DNA from: Nicotiana tabacum
Lineage: Eukaryota > Streptophyta > Magnoliopsida > Solanales > Solanaceae
Direction: 5' to 3'
Assembly (NCBI RefSeq): GCF_000715075.1
Contig: NC_134103.1
Coordinates: 52,010,730 to 52,074,729, forward strand
DNA length: 64,000 nucleotides
Shown here piece after piece: positions 47,424-59,193 of this stretch (position 1 is its first letter; each line of letters begins with the position of its first letter). The notes under the pieces are model-generated. The model searched no databases. It was not told the origin of the DNA and saw only the letters and a list, made by a program, of their open reading frames with translations. The position numbers and the translations under genes are program-made.

Positions 47424-48466
47424 GCTTAAATACAGAAAGTACATATTTTCTTAACTATGAAGTACCTTCCATAAATCAAACTACAAAGAAAAAGAGAGGC
47501 GATATAGCGACACTTACGTCGTAGGGATCATTCTAATGTTATCACTTCTTGATTTCGTACCCGGGATGTTAATCTTCTTTGAAATACTAGAAGAGCTCTT
47601 AAGGATATGTTTGTGGGTGTTCTCTGGTCGTGTGTTATGGAAAAATGAAGATAAAGACAACCTAAGACCTTAATATATCAACTTTTGAAAAGTCAAAGAG
47701 GTGCTAGCTTGGCACCCTCTCATTAGCCCATCTTCCGACGCTTATATCTTTTTATGCGGATGTCGTATGAACAAACGGTTAAGAGAATTAGAAACTACAT
47801 TCCACAACCTTAAATTTGGTATATAATATGTCCCTAAAAGACCTCATATAACACACAAAATGTATTGCTCAAATAGCTTTACTGACACACCTACTTGTCA
47901 CCTATGCAGTCTGCGCAGTCTCACGAATTTGCAAATATCTCACTACTCCAATGTTGTATAGATAAACGTTTTAATGAGTTAGAAACTATACTTGTAGATA
48001 TTCACTTTGATATGTGGATCATCCCATAATCCCAATTATATTGGGAGAAAAGCTCCGCTACATTTGACATAATGTTTAGCACATTTATGACTGTAACTTG
48101 TGATGACCTTTGCCAACTTTTGTTCCACAACTCGCTTGACTTAAAAACGTAATAAACGAATATCATATGACTAAAATAAATCATAACATAACCTACTTCT
48201 CATGTAAGAAGCCTAGTATCACCCCAAAAGTACATGTTATAACATTCTCAACTTGTCGACATTCGACGAAACTTATTTTCTTCAGTTTGCTTAGCTTCTA
48301 AATCTTTCAACCCTCTTGGTACCTGTTATCTATGATCTTAAAGATATGTAACCTCCAAGGTAACATGATTAACTTACCATATGTACTTTCAAAATTGATC
48401 TCATTTCTGAGCTTACATCAATTGACTTATGATGTACTCTCACGTGCGAAAACATGTGGTGTTACA
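47424..48466 (-). repeat. 3' LTR of element E, truncated
   Basis: 1043 bp colinear with 53906-54948 of the 5' LTR (shared words AAAGAGAGGCGATATAGCG, AACTTTTGTTCCA). The remaining 1.57 kb of the LTR is missing on the left, where fragment H begins. Confidence 0.88.
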
Positions 48467-51400
48467 TCATTCCCCCCTTGGGAACATTCGTCCTCGAATG
48501 TTGAATGATGTGATTATCAGTCTCATAACCTAGAGCTCTTGCAAATACTTTAATATTTTTCTTGCCATCTAGGCAATTGTTCTGTGAATAAATCCAAAGA
48601 CCAGGGCATTCCCCCCTTTAGGCCTCTTTCTCACACCACGACTTGTGATCGAAATTCTTCCAATCTCTTAACTGTTGCTACCTTCTATCATATAGCCTGT
48701 ACGACTTTGTCCTGGTATATGCGTCTATGCGACTCTTCTCTCTATTTTTGTCCAGCTTTTAGCCAATCTCTAGGCCTCACTTTGTGAACATATACAGAAC
48801 TATGACAAGCTGCCCCTCTGGGATCTATAAGTGTATTGAAGTTCTTCACTCGGTACTTTGTCAAACTTACGACTATTGCTATATCTTATTTCATAGCCTC
48901 GGTTATCTATGCTTATAGCTTTACTACAACTAGGTAGGTCATACTATACCATAATTCTTACTTCGGTTTATTATTATCGAGGTCTACTACCCAACTCTAG
49001 GTTACTCTCTCGCTGCTTATCCATATGTATAAATGTAAGTCCTTTAGTGCTTCCTCATTACTTTTCATCTTAAGAATGACGACCTAAACTGATCTCATAC
49101 TTTGTACTTTTATCCATGTATTAGTGATTCACCTCAACGTTGATCTATATTCTACAACTGATAACTTGAAATCTCTTACGTAATACATTATCACTAGGGC
49201 TCACGTTGCATCGTGGAACATTTGAAGTGATTTTCCTGATCCACATAGGGAAAATACTATACTTCAATAGCCGTATTTCATGGCATCCCAACGTGATTCA
49301 TCTTATGGGGATATTCTAATCACATGCAATTCATGAAATCCCTTTTCTTTAAAATCATCACTCAATCAAAGGCCTAAACGTCATCCTCTTATCTATCACC
49401 ATTAAACCCTTATTCTACTATCAGGGCGGCATTTCATATCTTCTAATTACTCCTAGCCTTAGACTCCTCTGAGTTCATTCAGACTGTACCGAGCTTTCTT
49501 TAACTTTCGGAAACCATCAGCTCTCTTGTTTTGATGGCTTAATCCCGAGGCTTACCTATTCTTATCACCTTATCACTCATCTTTTCTTATCCCTACTCCT
49601 ATCTACCTAAAACCTTATTGCTCTACGATACTTTATCTTGCGAGCTACACATATATATTCATACTACTCGCAACCTTTTTTTAACTTGCTAGAACCATAG
49701 ATTTCCTTTTGTTCCTTCTTAGTTTCCTTTAAACACAAGCAATTACTTTTCCTGGTCGTTCTGCCACTTGTTGCATGAATGCTTGGCTTACCTTAGTGCC
49801 CACGAATACTGGAATTTCCAGTAACTCATATGATCTCAAATATAACTTTTGATTTTTTTTGTTCCTTCTATTCGCTAGCCACGTTAGGTGCCACTTTCTT
49901 TTGGAGTGCATACAATGTTGTAGTGAGACTGTTATTACAAGTCCATTTCTTCTTTATATCACTATGCTTAAGTTGAAGCCTTCTTCCTTATTTTCTCAGC
50001 TAGTCTTTCTTTGTAGACTTAGGGGGGACCCTTTGACTCATGTAAAGCTGCAAGCTTATTACATCGTATACTCGAAAGAAATTTTGATATTCTTACTCAC
50101 CTATTATTATCCTTTGTTACTTACCTCCGCGCCCTTGTACTCGTAGGTTTGCTTCTGAACTGAAATTTTTGACTGTCTTCCCAGTGGCACTTTCTTTTAT
50201 TTCCATAATACTTATACGGTACCTTTAACAACCCCAACTCCTATCTGAATATTTCTCTAGGATTACGACATCATATCTATGAGACTGAATTTACTATGTT
50301 GGGGTGGGGTTCACTACGTTTATCTTGCACAATCTGTTGATTTGTCTGTATCCTCTTGTCTAGCCATGACTGGGCTCTTCCTGAATAAACTACTAACTAC
50401 TCGTTAGTCCATTCTCATATCTATATTCTACGTAATCTCTCTTGGGTTATATCCTTTGTCTTAACTTACCCCGCATACTGGCTCCTTATGTATCAGGTGT
50501 TCATTTGCACTTATATATCAATAACATCTAGTGATGGAACCCTTACTGCCTCTCCCCATCGTCGTGCTTACATAATGTTCTGGAGTCGTATCATATCCGT
50601 AGGATCTTAATAAATGCAATCTCATTCCTTTTGCCTTTCTACTACATTCTTCCTTTACTACTCCATAGTTACCTGCACCATATAACTTTGACTTAATACC
50701 GTATCACACCATCTTTCCCGTTTAGGGGAGTACTAACATTTAATGCTATGAAGATTTACCTATAAATATTTTACCTCTTCATCTTTGGCATCTTTTCACA
50801 TTTCCATAGACTTTTACTTGCCTTGCGGTAACCTTTCTGTACCATGGATAACTGAATTTCTTACGCACGAAGGTGACACCTAGTGTAACCGGCTCACTTA
50901 GTCCCTTAAGCTTAACTCTGCTCACAGTTCTTTCTTTAGGAAAGCGTCTTCCTGAATGACCTTTAAAGGTTATTCTTCTATTGTTTATTCTATTATTGTC
51001 AGAGCACGATCTCTAAAACTCTCACGATGCCGACTATTATCAAATCTTTCGATCCCTAATTCATGTTCAATTTATCTTGTTCACTAGCCCATACTGATTT
51101 CTATTACTCTGGGGGTCTAACTTTTTCTTCTGGTAATCACGTTGGACTCACCAACTCATTTCTCGAAATGAGAATATGAATTTAGGGCTTATACTCTTGT
51201 ATTGTCTCAAGGCCTGTCTCCTCTTATCTTTTCCTTCACTTGACTATAGACTCTGTCATTCTATCATATTTTGATTTACCATTATTACTCATTTATCACA
51301 TCTTACTCATAATACATCATTTACTTTGTTCTTATTCTCCTGCTAATATTTTTGTCTATCACCTTATTATGAAAACTTCAACAAAATATTCTTTCACTTT

Positions 51401-52332
51401 TAGCCCCCCTTGATTTACCTCACTGGCTCTTCGGATCGCCTAACACTCTCTTTTTTTTTTCTAGAGACGGGAATCATAATAAGGTAAATATTTATCCCTT
51501 TTAGGATTCCACTGCCTATGTTCTAAAATTTCTGAATATTCTGGTGTTCATATCTGACTGTACTACTCTAGAGTGCACCATCTGGGTGTGTCAAAAGGAG
51601 AACTGTTACCACGTTTGCAATATCCTTCGAAAATGTGAGCTAATGATATCAATCCATCCATAATTTTGGGTTACTCTAACCCCAGCTGGATCCTGATATC
51701 CCATCCTTCTTTTAAATTTTATCTGTTAGCTCCCATAGGACATAACTGAAATGGGTATTGTCAAGTGAATATATCTTTGTTATTGTTGAAAGTAACTCAG
51801 AATGCTTATATTTCTCTGCCTGAATTGTAAATACAAATAATTTTCACTAACTGGGTACCTCGTATCCTTCTTCACCTAGCTTCTTTTACTTATTAAAACT
51901 TGTATCTACCTTCTGATTCTCTCGTTGCTTTTTACCGTATGAGTGGATAGATATTCATGCCCCAGGGCTCCTTATCAAGAAGCTTACACGTCTTAGTACA
52001 CACATGATCTACTGAAGACCTCAATTAACTATCATAAGCATGTTGCAAAATCGAGTTCCTCCTACTCAACTCTTCCACGACCATATTCAATCTCTTACCA
52101 ATTGTCTTTCTGGATGTAGGTATCATTATATTACAAATAAAAATAGAATTTAGGAGTTTGAATTCTTACAACTGAGCTCTACCACACGATCTAGAGTAAG
52201 AAGAAAGAGTGACAATCTTAAATGCCCTGTAGCCTCCTGCTTATAAATGTGGTGCACAACACACCCTTAAACAAGACTCTACTAGACACGACTTATAGAC
52301 TCTCTAGGACAGAACTGCTCTGATACCACTTT
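48467..52332 (-). other. Internal region of element E, no gene seen
   Basis: 3.9 kb between the LTRs. I find no gag, protease, RT, RNase H or integrase motif on either strand; frames such as 49859-50146 are short and featureless. After the leader, at about 52060-52150 on the minus strand, there is a protein-like start (PTSRKTIGKRLNM then VEELSRRNS) shared with A and partly with C, which ends at a stop after about 30 codons. The region may descend from a coding ancestor too decayed to recognise. Confidence 0.75.
52317..52328 (-). other. Primer binding site of element E
   Basis: The minus strand reads TGGTATCAGAGC, an exact initiator-Met complement, four bases from the LTR. Confidence 0.9.
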
Positions 52333-54948
52333 TGTCAATACCCAAACCGCAGGGTCGCGACGGGCACCTGGTGCCTTACACAACTGAGTGCCAATGTAAC
52401 ATATATTTATTATCATACCGTCATGGGTAAGTGGGCCAGAAGGGCAGTCATGAGATAACCAGAATAAAGCATAAGGGAATACTAGACACAGGACGACCCA
52501 ACATGATATAGAAACTTATACATGTGACATACAGGCCTATAAGGCCGACATGATAATTTGTACACTCAAATCTGTCTACAAGCCTCTAAGAGTACATAAA
52601 TGTCATAATGGTCGGGACAGGGCCCCGCCATGCCAATCAATACATGCCCAAATCATACTGACCAAATAGGCAACTCCAGAGAAAGTGGAGTGCACCAACA
52701 CCTTCCGCTGAGCTGATAGCCTACTAGGAGGAGTCTCAACCTGCCTATCGTGACCTGCAGGCTTGAAACACAACATCCCCATGAAAAAGGGACATCAGTA
52801 GAAATAATGTACTGAGTATGTAAGGCATGAAAGCAGTATATAAAAGACATGAAAGAAATATGGAGTAAAGAACTCAACCTATAAGTCTGAATAGCTATGT
52901 GAATCATAAAACATTTATAATGTCATGCATGTGCGTATAAATGTCATACCATGCATAGGTATATGCGTACATAGAATCATCAAACCTCTGAGGGCATCCC
53001 ATCATATCATCTCAGCCACTGTGGGAATCATCAACGTATACCAGCTGATCAGGTGGTGGTGCGTATATAACACCATAACCTTTCCCCATACCCCATATAC
53101 ATATACTATACGTGTATATAACACCATCTGGTCATGGGTCAATATACATGTATAAATGAATGCAATGCATAATGAAGTAAGTCAATAAGATCTCTTAGAA
53201 ATTCATGAGACTCATGAACAAACGATATGATAGTAGGACACATGGAGAATCAAGAACATAGGCAACCCTAGTACTTCTAAGAATAGAATCATTGATGAAA
53301 GTTGTGTGCTTGCTCGTTTTGTTTGTATCATATGGATCATACCAAAAGGAAAGAAGGATAGCCTTAACATACCTCAAATCGTCAATGCAACTCAACAAGA
53401 AGATTACGACAACTAGCGCGCCAACCCTATAACAAAAAAATACACGTACAACTTAGATGGCGCAGTATATCGTGTATCTCAAACGATAACTCAATTTTAA
53501 AATAAAACGGGCAGCATTTCCCCTGATTTTACTGCTCCCTCAGGCCTACTATAGGTGAGATAAAAACACAATACAATCAGAAAATCAAAAATAACCCAAC
53601 TACAATTCGGGACCTTCAATACAACAAAAACCCCAAACATACCATAACACACCCAATCAACAAGTTATCAATTAGCCTGAAATTGCAATGATGAGCAACC
53701 AGCCTACTACCCTACCACATGTGGTGTTTCTCCAAGCCCTTAATCCTTCCAAACTCAATAAATCAGCAGCACAGTACACCAACACGAGTGGACTACAAAA
53801 CAGTCCACTAAAAATGAAATAAATCAAACTCACGGCTTTCGATCATCGTCCCGTGAGTTCTAACTATTAGGAAACAAATTTTTCAACCTTTCTTGATATA
53901 TAAAAGCTTAAATATAGAAATTAGATATTTTCTTAACTATGAAGTACCTTCCAAAACTCAAACTACAAAGAAAAAGAGAGGCGATATAGCGATACTTACG
54001 TCGTAGGGATCGTTCTAATGTTATCGCTTCTTGATTTCGTACTCGTGATGTTAATCTTATTTGAAACCCTAGAAGAGAGCTTAAGGATATGTTTATGGGT
54101 GTTCTATGGTCGTGTGTTATGGAAAAATGAAGATAAAGACGACCTAAAACCTTAATATATCAACTTTTGAAAAGTCAAAGAGGTGCTAGCTTGGCACCCT
54201 CTCTTTAGCCCATCTTCCGATGCTTATATCTTTTTATGCGGATGTCGTATGAACGAACAGTTAAGAGCGTTGGAAACTATATTCCACAAACATATATTTG
54301 GTTTATAATATTTCCCCAAAAGTCCTCATATAATACACAAAATGTATTGCTCAAAAAGCTTTAATGACACACCTACTTGTCACCTATGTAGTCTGCGCAG
54401 TCTCGCGAATTTGCAAATATCTCACTACTCCGATGTTGTATAGATAAACGTTTTAATGAGTTAGAAACTAGACTTGTAGATATTCAATTTAATATGTGGA
54501 TCATCCCGTAATCCCAATTATATTGGGAGAAAAGCTCCGCTATATTTGACCTAATGTTTAGCACATTTATGACTGTAACTTGTGATGACCTTTGCCAACT
54601 TTTGTTCCAAAACTCGCTTGACTTAAAAACATAATAAACGACTATCATACGACTAAAATAACTCATAACATAACCTTCTTATCATGGTAACAACCCTAGT
54701 ATCACCCCAAAAGTACATGTTATAACATTCCCACCTTGTCGACATTCGACAAAACTTATTTTCTTCAGTTTGCTTAGCTTCTAAATCTTTCAACCCTCTT
54801 GGTACTTGTTATCTATGCTATTAAAGATATGTAACCTACAAGGTAACATGATTAAATTACCATATGTACTTTCAAAATAATTTGATTTCTGAGCTTACAT
54901 CAATTGACTTATGATGTACTCTCACGTGTGAAAACATGGGGTGTTACA
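52333..54948 (-). repeat. 5' LTR of element E
   Basis: Plus-strand ends are TGTCAATACCC and GGGGTGTTACA, i.e. a minus-strand LTR starting TGTAACACCCC. 2616 bp, homologous to the LTRs of A and C. It contains the alternating purine-pyrimidine stretch (53045-53125), a GAGGTATGTTAAGGC donor-like site on the minus strand near 53370 and a short CTGCGCAGTCTCGCG palindromic spot near 54390. Confidence 0.88.
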
Positions 54949-56117
54949 ATGTTATTTTGATGTTTTGAGCTTACAAGCGAGTTTGTATGTGGTTAATACA
55001 CCTGTATGGATGTTTGGTGTGGGGCTCGAGGGGATCAGGTGAGTTTCAGATTGATTTTGGATTTAGTTATGGAAGTTGGAGATTTGCTGGTGCTGCAGAT
55101 ATTGCATTTGCAATAGTGTGCTTGCATTTGCATGCTGGTCGCATTTGCGAAGTAGAGCTATAAAGGCTAGCTTCACATTGGGGAAGCTTGTGTCACAATT
55201 GTAACACACGCATTTGCGATGCTTGGTCGCCTTTGCGAGGTTCCTTGTCTCAATTGCAAAGACTGTTGCTCAGGGACCAAGTTCACATTTGCGAGCCCAT
55301 CTTCACATTTGCAAGGATCGCATTTGCGAACCCCTAGTCGGATTTGCAACTTTCACAGCTGGTTATTAAGAGTCATTTCGAGACTTAGATCAATTATCTC
55401 ATATTTTTAACCCTAGACTTGGAGAGGGACGATTTTTGAAGGGGATTTTCACACAAAGATTTAGGGTAAGGATTTCTACACATTTTTAGTATTATTTCAA
55501 TAATCTACATGGATTATTAATACCCAAAATATGGAATTTTGAGGAAAATTTGGGGATTTTCCCTACAATTTATGAAAATAAAAATTAGGGATTTGGGAGT
55601 CAATTTGGTCTTGATTTTGGAATTAATCACATATTTAGACTCATGTGGTTATGAGTAGTCATTATTTACCCCTTGACTTGGGTTTTGACCGCGTGAGCCC
55701 CGAGTTGACTTTTGTTGACTATTTGGAAATTGAATAAGGATTGAAATTTATTGTTTGGAATTAATTTGTATAGCATTGTTTGATGTTATTGAGTTATTTT
55801 TGGCTAGATTCAAGCGGGTTGTAGTTTATTTCTAGGGGAAAGGCTATTTTAGAGGGTTGATTTGGCTCATTTGAGGTAAGTATCTTGCATAATATTGTGT
55901 GAGGGAATAACCCTTAGGATTTGACCTCATTTTTTTAATTGTAATGTATGTAAAGCAACGTATATACGAAGTGACGAGCATATATAAGGGTTCTATGTAT
56001 GAAAAATGACTGGATTAGACTCTAGCTTTTTACTATGCCTTAATTTGATTGTGTGCTCTCTCGGATACATGTGAAATCCTTTGTATAACTACGTGAGGTT
56101 ATTCTTTCATGCTAAAG
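54949..56117 (+). repeat. LTR fragment I, plus strand
   Basis: The start of the LTR is missing. It contains the palindromic tract in a distinct vocabulary (GCATTTGCGAAG, TCGCATTTGCGAACC; 55090-55345), CTTGGAGAGGGACGATTTTTG at 55419, the donor-like GAGGTAAGTATCTTGC at 55873 and GAAGTGACGAGCATATATA. It is cut on the right by element J. The frame at 55219-55410 lies in the palindromic tract and is not a gene. Confidence 0.65.
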
Positions 56118-58993
56118 TGTAATGACCCGGCTGGTCGTTTTGTGTATTTGTGCCCTGTTTCCCCTTTTGATGCTTCACACATGTGTAATTTGGGTTTTAT
56201 GACTTATGGGGTGTTTTGGTTTCGTTCTAGGAAGATTTTGGGTTAATTTAGACCCTTTAGCTCTTAGCTTAGAAGCCTAAGTTGATTATGCTAACCAAAC
56301 TTTGACTTTTATGAAAACGACCCTGGAAGGTATTTTGATGGCTCTGATAGTTTCGTATCATGATTTTGGACTTGGGCATATGCCCGGAATCGAATTCAGA
56401 AGTCCGTAGGTTAATTTTTGTTGTTTTGCCAAAAATTGGCAATTTGAGGTTTAGAAGTTTAACCGTAGGTTGAATTTTGTCTATTGGGTTCGTAGTTTTG
56501 TTTTGGGACTTGGAATAGGTCCGTTTTGCTATTTATAACTTGTCTGCAAAATTTGGTATCATTTGGAGTTGATTTGATAGGATTCAGATGCTTAGTTGCA
56601 ATTCTAGAAGTTCTTGAACTTTACTTTGAAATTCATGCGTTTTGGTGACCGATTCATTGTTCCAGATGTTATTTTTCTTTTTTGATCACGTGAACGAGTT
56701 TGTATGATATTTTTAGACTTGTTTGGATATTTGGTTTGGAGCCCCGAGGGCTCGGATGATTTTCAGACGTATTTTAGAATGTTTTGGACTGAAAATAGGA
56801 AATTTGGTGTGCTGATGCCTCTGGTGTCGCAATTGCGATCACCAGGGTTGCACTTGCAACCTTAGTAGGGGGATCACAGGTATCGCAATAATGACGCATG
56901 GGTCGCATTTGCGATGTTGACTTGGGCTGGGCTAGGTTAACGCTTTTGCAAAGGGAACAAAGTTCGCATTTTTGAACCCATCTTCGCATTTGCGAGATTT
57001 CCCTAAGCCTGTTAGTGCAGAAATTGCGAGCTTTTCTTTGCAATTTCGAGGGTTCGCAATTGCAAACCCATGTTGCAATTGCGACACCTCTAACTGAACA
57101 AAAGGTTAGAAAAGTCAGGATTTCATCTTATTTATCTCATTTTATAACCCTAGGCTCGGTAGGAGGCGATTTGGAACATTGGGTAAGTGATTCTAAGGAA
57201 TTTCCAACTATATTTCATTATTGTATCTTAGATTTAACATCAAATTCATGTGAATCAAAGAGGAAAAATTGGGGAATTTTGTCAAGTTTTTGAAAAATGA
57301 AGAACTGAGTTTTGAGAGTCGATTTGGACTCAGATTTAAAAACTAATCACATATATGGACTCATGGGGTTATGGGTAGCCGGAATCTACCCTTGGACCCG
57401 GGTTTTGACCGGGCGAGTTCATAGTTGACTTTTTGGGAATATTGTAAAGATCAAAGCTTTATCTACTGTAATTGTTTTCTCTTGCATTGGTTGTTGATAT
57501 TAATTCACTTTTGATTAGATTTGAGCCGTGTGGAGGCGTACTTTAGGGAAAAAGCTATTTTTGAGGGTTGAGTTGTCCTAGTTGAGGTAAGTATCTTGCC
57601 TAGCTTTGTGTGGGGGAACTGCCCCTTAGGATTTGGGATTGATCATGCTATTTGTGTTATGTGAAAGTTGTGTACGCAAGGTGAAAAGTGGGTACACGGG
57701 TTATATGTGGTATTTGACCGGATTAGGTTTGTTTAGACTCTTTTCATGCCTTTAATTGAATTGTCATATCATGTTTTAATCCTCATTATTAATCTACTCT
57801 TACATGTGTTAGTCCATCCTTACATGCTTTATTTTACTTTGTTAACACTTGTTCTACCTCTTACTTGATACTTTGATCTTATATGATTTAGTGAAAGTTA
57901 TTGCCTTCCTTATTGCCTTGTTACATCTTTAGTTGTTGAATTACTTTTACTTGAAGTTGTTATTTCGTGAAATATCTTCTTGTTAAGTTATTGGTGATGA
58001 AGTTGTGAATGTCGTTATCACATTGAGGCAAAGTTGTTAATTGTTGAGATATCTTTCTTGTTGAGCAATTCACATTCATTTGTTATTGTTGATTTTCTTG
58101 TGCACATTGTGGTTGAGCCATGGGCTATTTGTTGTGGAAACATTGATATTGTTGACTTTTGGAAAATTGTGGCATGTGGGTAATTGTGGTGCGAGTTGTT
58201 ATTGTGTTGTGATATTGATGTGCATGCGGCGGCATATGGATAGGGGTTAATGTGCATGCAGCGACATAAGGTGGGATTTATGTGTGTGTTGCTAGTAAGG
58301 GAATTACTTGAAACCACACGGTGACATAAGGTGGGCTAAAATGCGTGTAACTATTTTGGGAAAAATGTTTTCAAAATCTATCTAGATGTAAGACTCACAT
58401 GGCGGTATAAGGAAATATTGTAATTGAAATTTAGAAATGTGAATACGAGGTGGTACCTCAGTTGTGATTCTTGATGTGCATCTCATGTTGAAAATAGTTA
58501 TTGGTTGAACAGTTCTTGTTGCTTTTATTCTTCCTTGTCTTACCGGTTTTGTCCATATTTGGTTATTTGTGGTTCCCATTATTTGCTTCCTTCTTGTTGT
58601 CTTTATGCCTTCAATTCTTTCATTAGTTTATATTATTAGATTGCCTCGTTATCATTCATTTCTCCGTTTTCCATTACGTCTCGTTATTATATATTTTTTT
58701 TGGTTTATCATATCCTAGTAGGTGTCTTGACCTGGCCTCGTCACTACTCTACTGAGGTTAGACTTGATACTTCCTGGGTACCATTGTGGTGTACTCATAT
58801 TATGCTTCCGCACTTCTTTTTGTGCAGATCCAGGTATGTCTGCCCGTGCTGGAAGTTTATATGAGTTATTATGTTTTATTTTAGTATCTCAGCTGGTTAT
58901 TCCTGTTATGTTATTATTAAATGTTAGGCTTACCTAGTCTTAGAGACTAGGTGTCATCACGACATCCTAAGGTGGGAAATTGGGGTCGTGACA
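56118..58993 (+). repeat. 5' LTR of element J
   Basis: TGTAATGACCCGGCTGGTCG...GGGGTCGTGACA, 2876 bp. It contains a palindromic tract in yet another vocabulary (GTCGCAATTGCGATC, TCGCATTTGCGATG; 56815-57080), CTCGGTAGGAGGCGATTTGG at 57154, the donor-like GAGGTAAGTATCTTGCC at 57584 and degenerate repeats of ATGTGCATGCGGCG type (58213-58350). Short frames inside (57015-57293, 58018-58317) are not genes. Confidence 0.88.
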
Positions 58994-58996
58994 AGT

Positions 58997-59008
58997 TGGT
59001 ATCAGAGC
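58997..59008 (+). other. Primer binding site of element J
   Basis: TGGTATCAGAGC, an exact initiator-Met complement, three bases after the LTR end. Confidence 0.92.
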
Positions 59009-59193
59009 TCTAGGTTCATAGGTGTTACAAGTCATAAGCAGGTTTAGTAGAGTCTTGCAGATCGGTACGAAGACGTCTGTACTTATCTTCGAGAGGCTAC
59101 TGAACTGTTAGGAAAACTCCACTTCTTTGATTCCTTATCGTGCTAATTTGTTGACTTTGAAATCTGAATCTTTGTCCTTATATTCTCTCACAG

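Larger units (their letters stand above)
47424..54948 (-). mobile_element. Element E: non-coding LTR retrotransposon of the A/C family
   Basis: Read on the minus strand: 5' LTR (54948 to 52333), primer site, internal region, polypurine tract (CAAGGGGGGAATGA, 48467-48480) and a truncated 3' LTR (48466 to 47424). The tract sits beside CATTCGAGGACGAATG, a sequence also found before the 3' LTRs of B and D. The right flank is ATGTT; a left duplication cannot be tested because of the truncation. It is the longest internal region of the family in this window and the key for recognising A and C. Confidence 0.85.

Noticed and set aside
46166..56117. H and I as two halves of one LTR split by element E
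   Set aside because: Both contain their own palindromic tract and donor-like site, so they are overlapping parts of two LTRs and not complementary halves.
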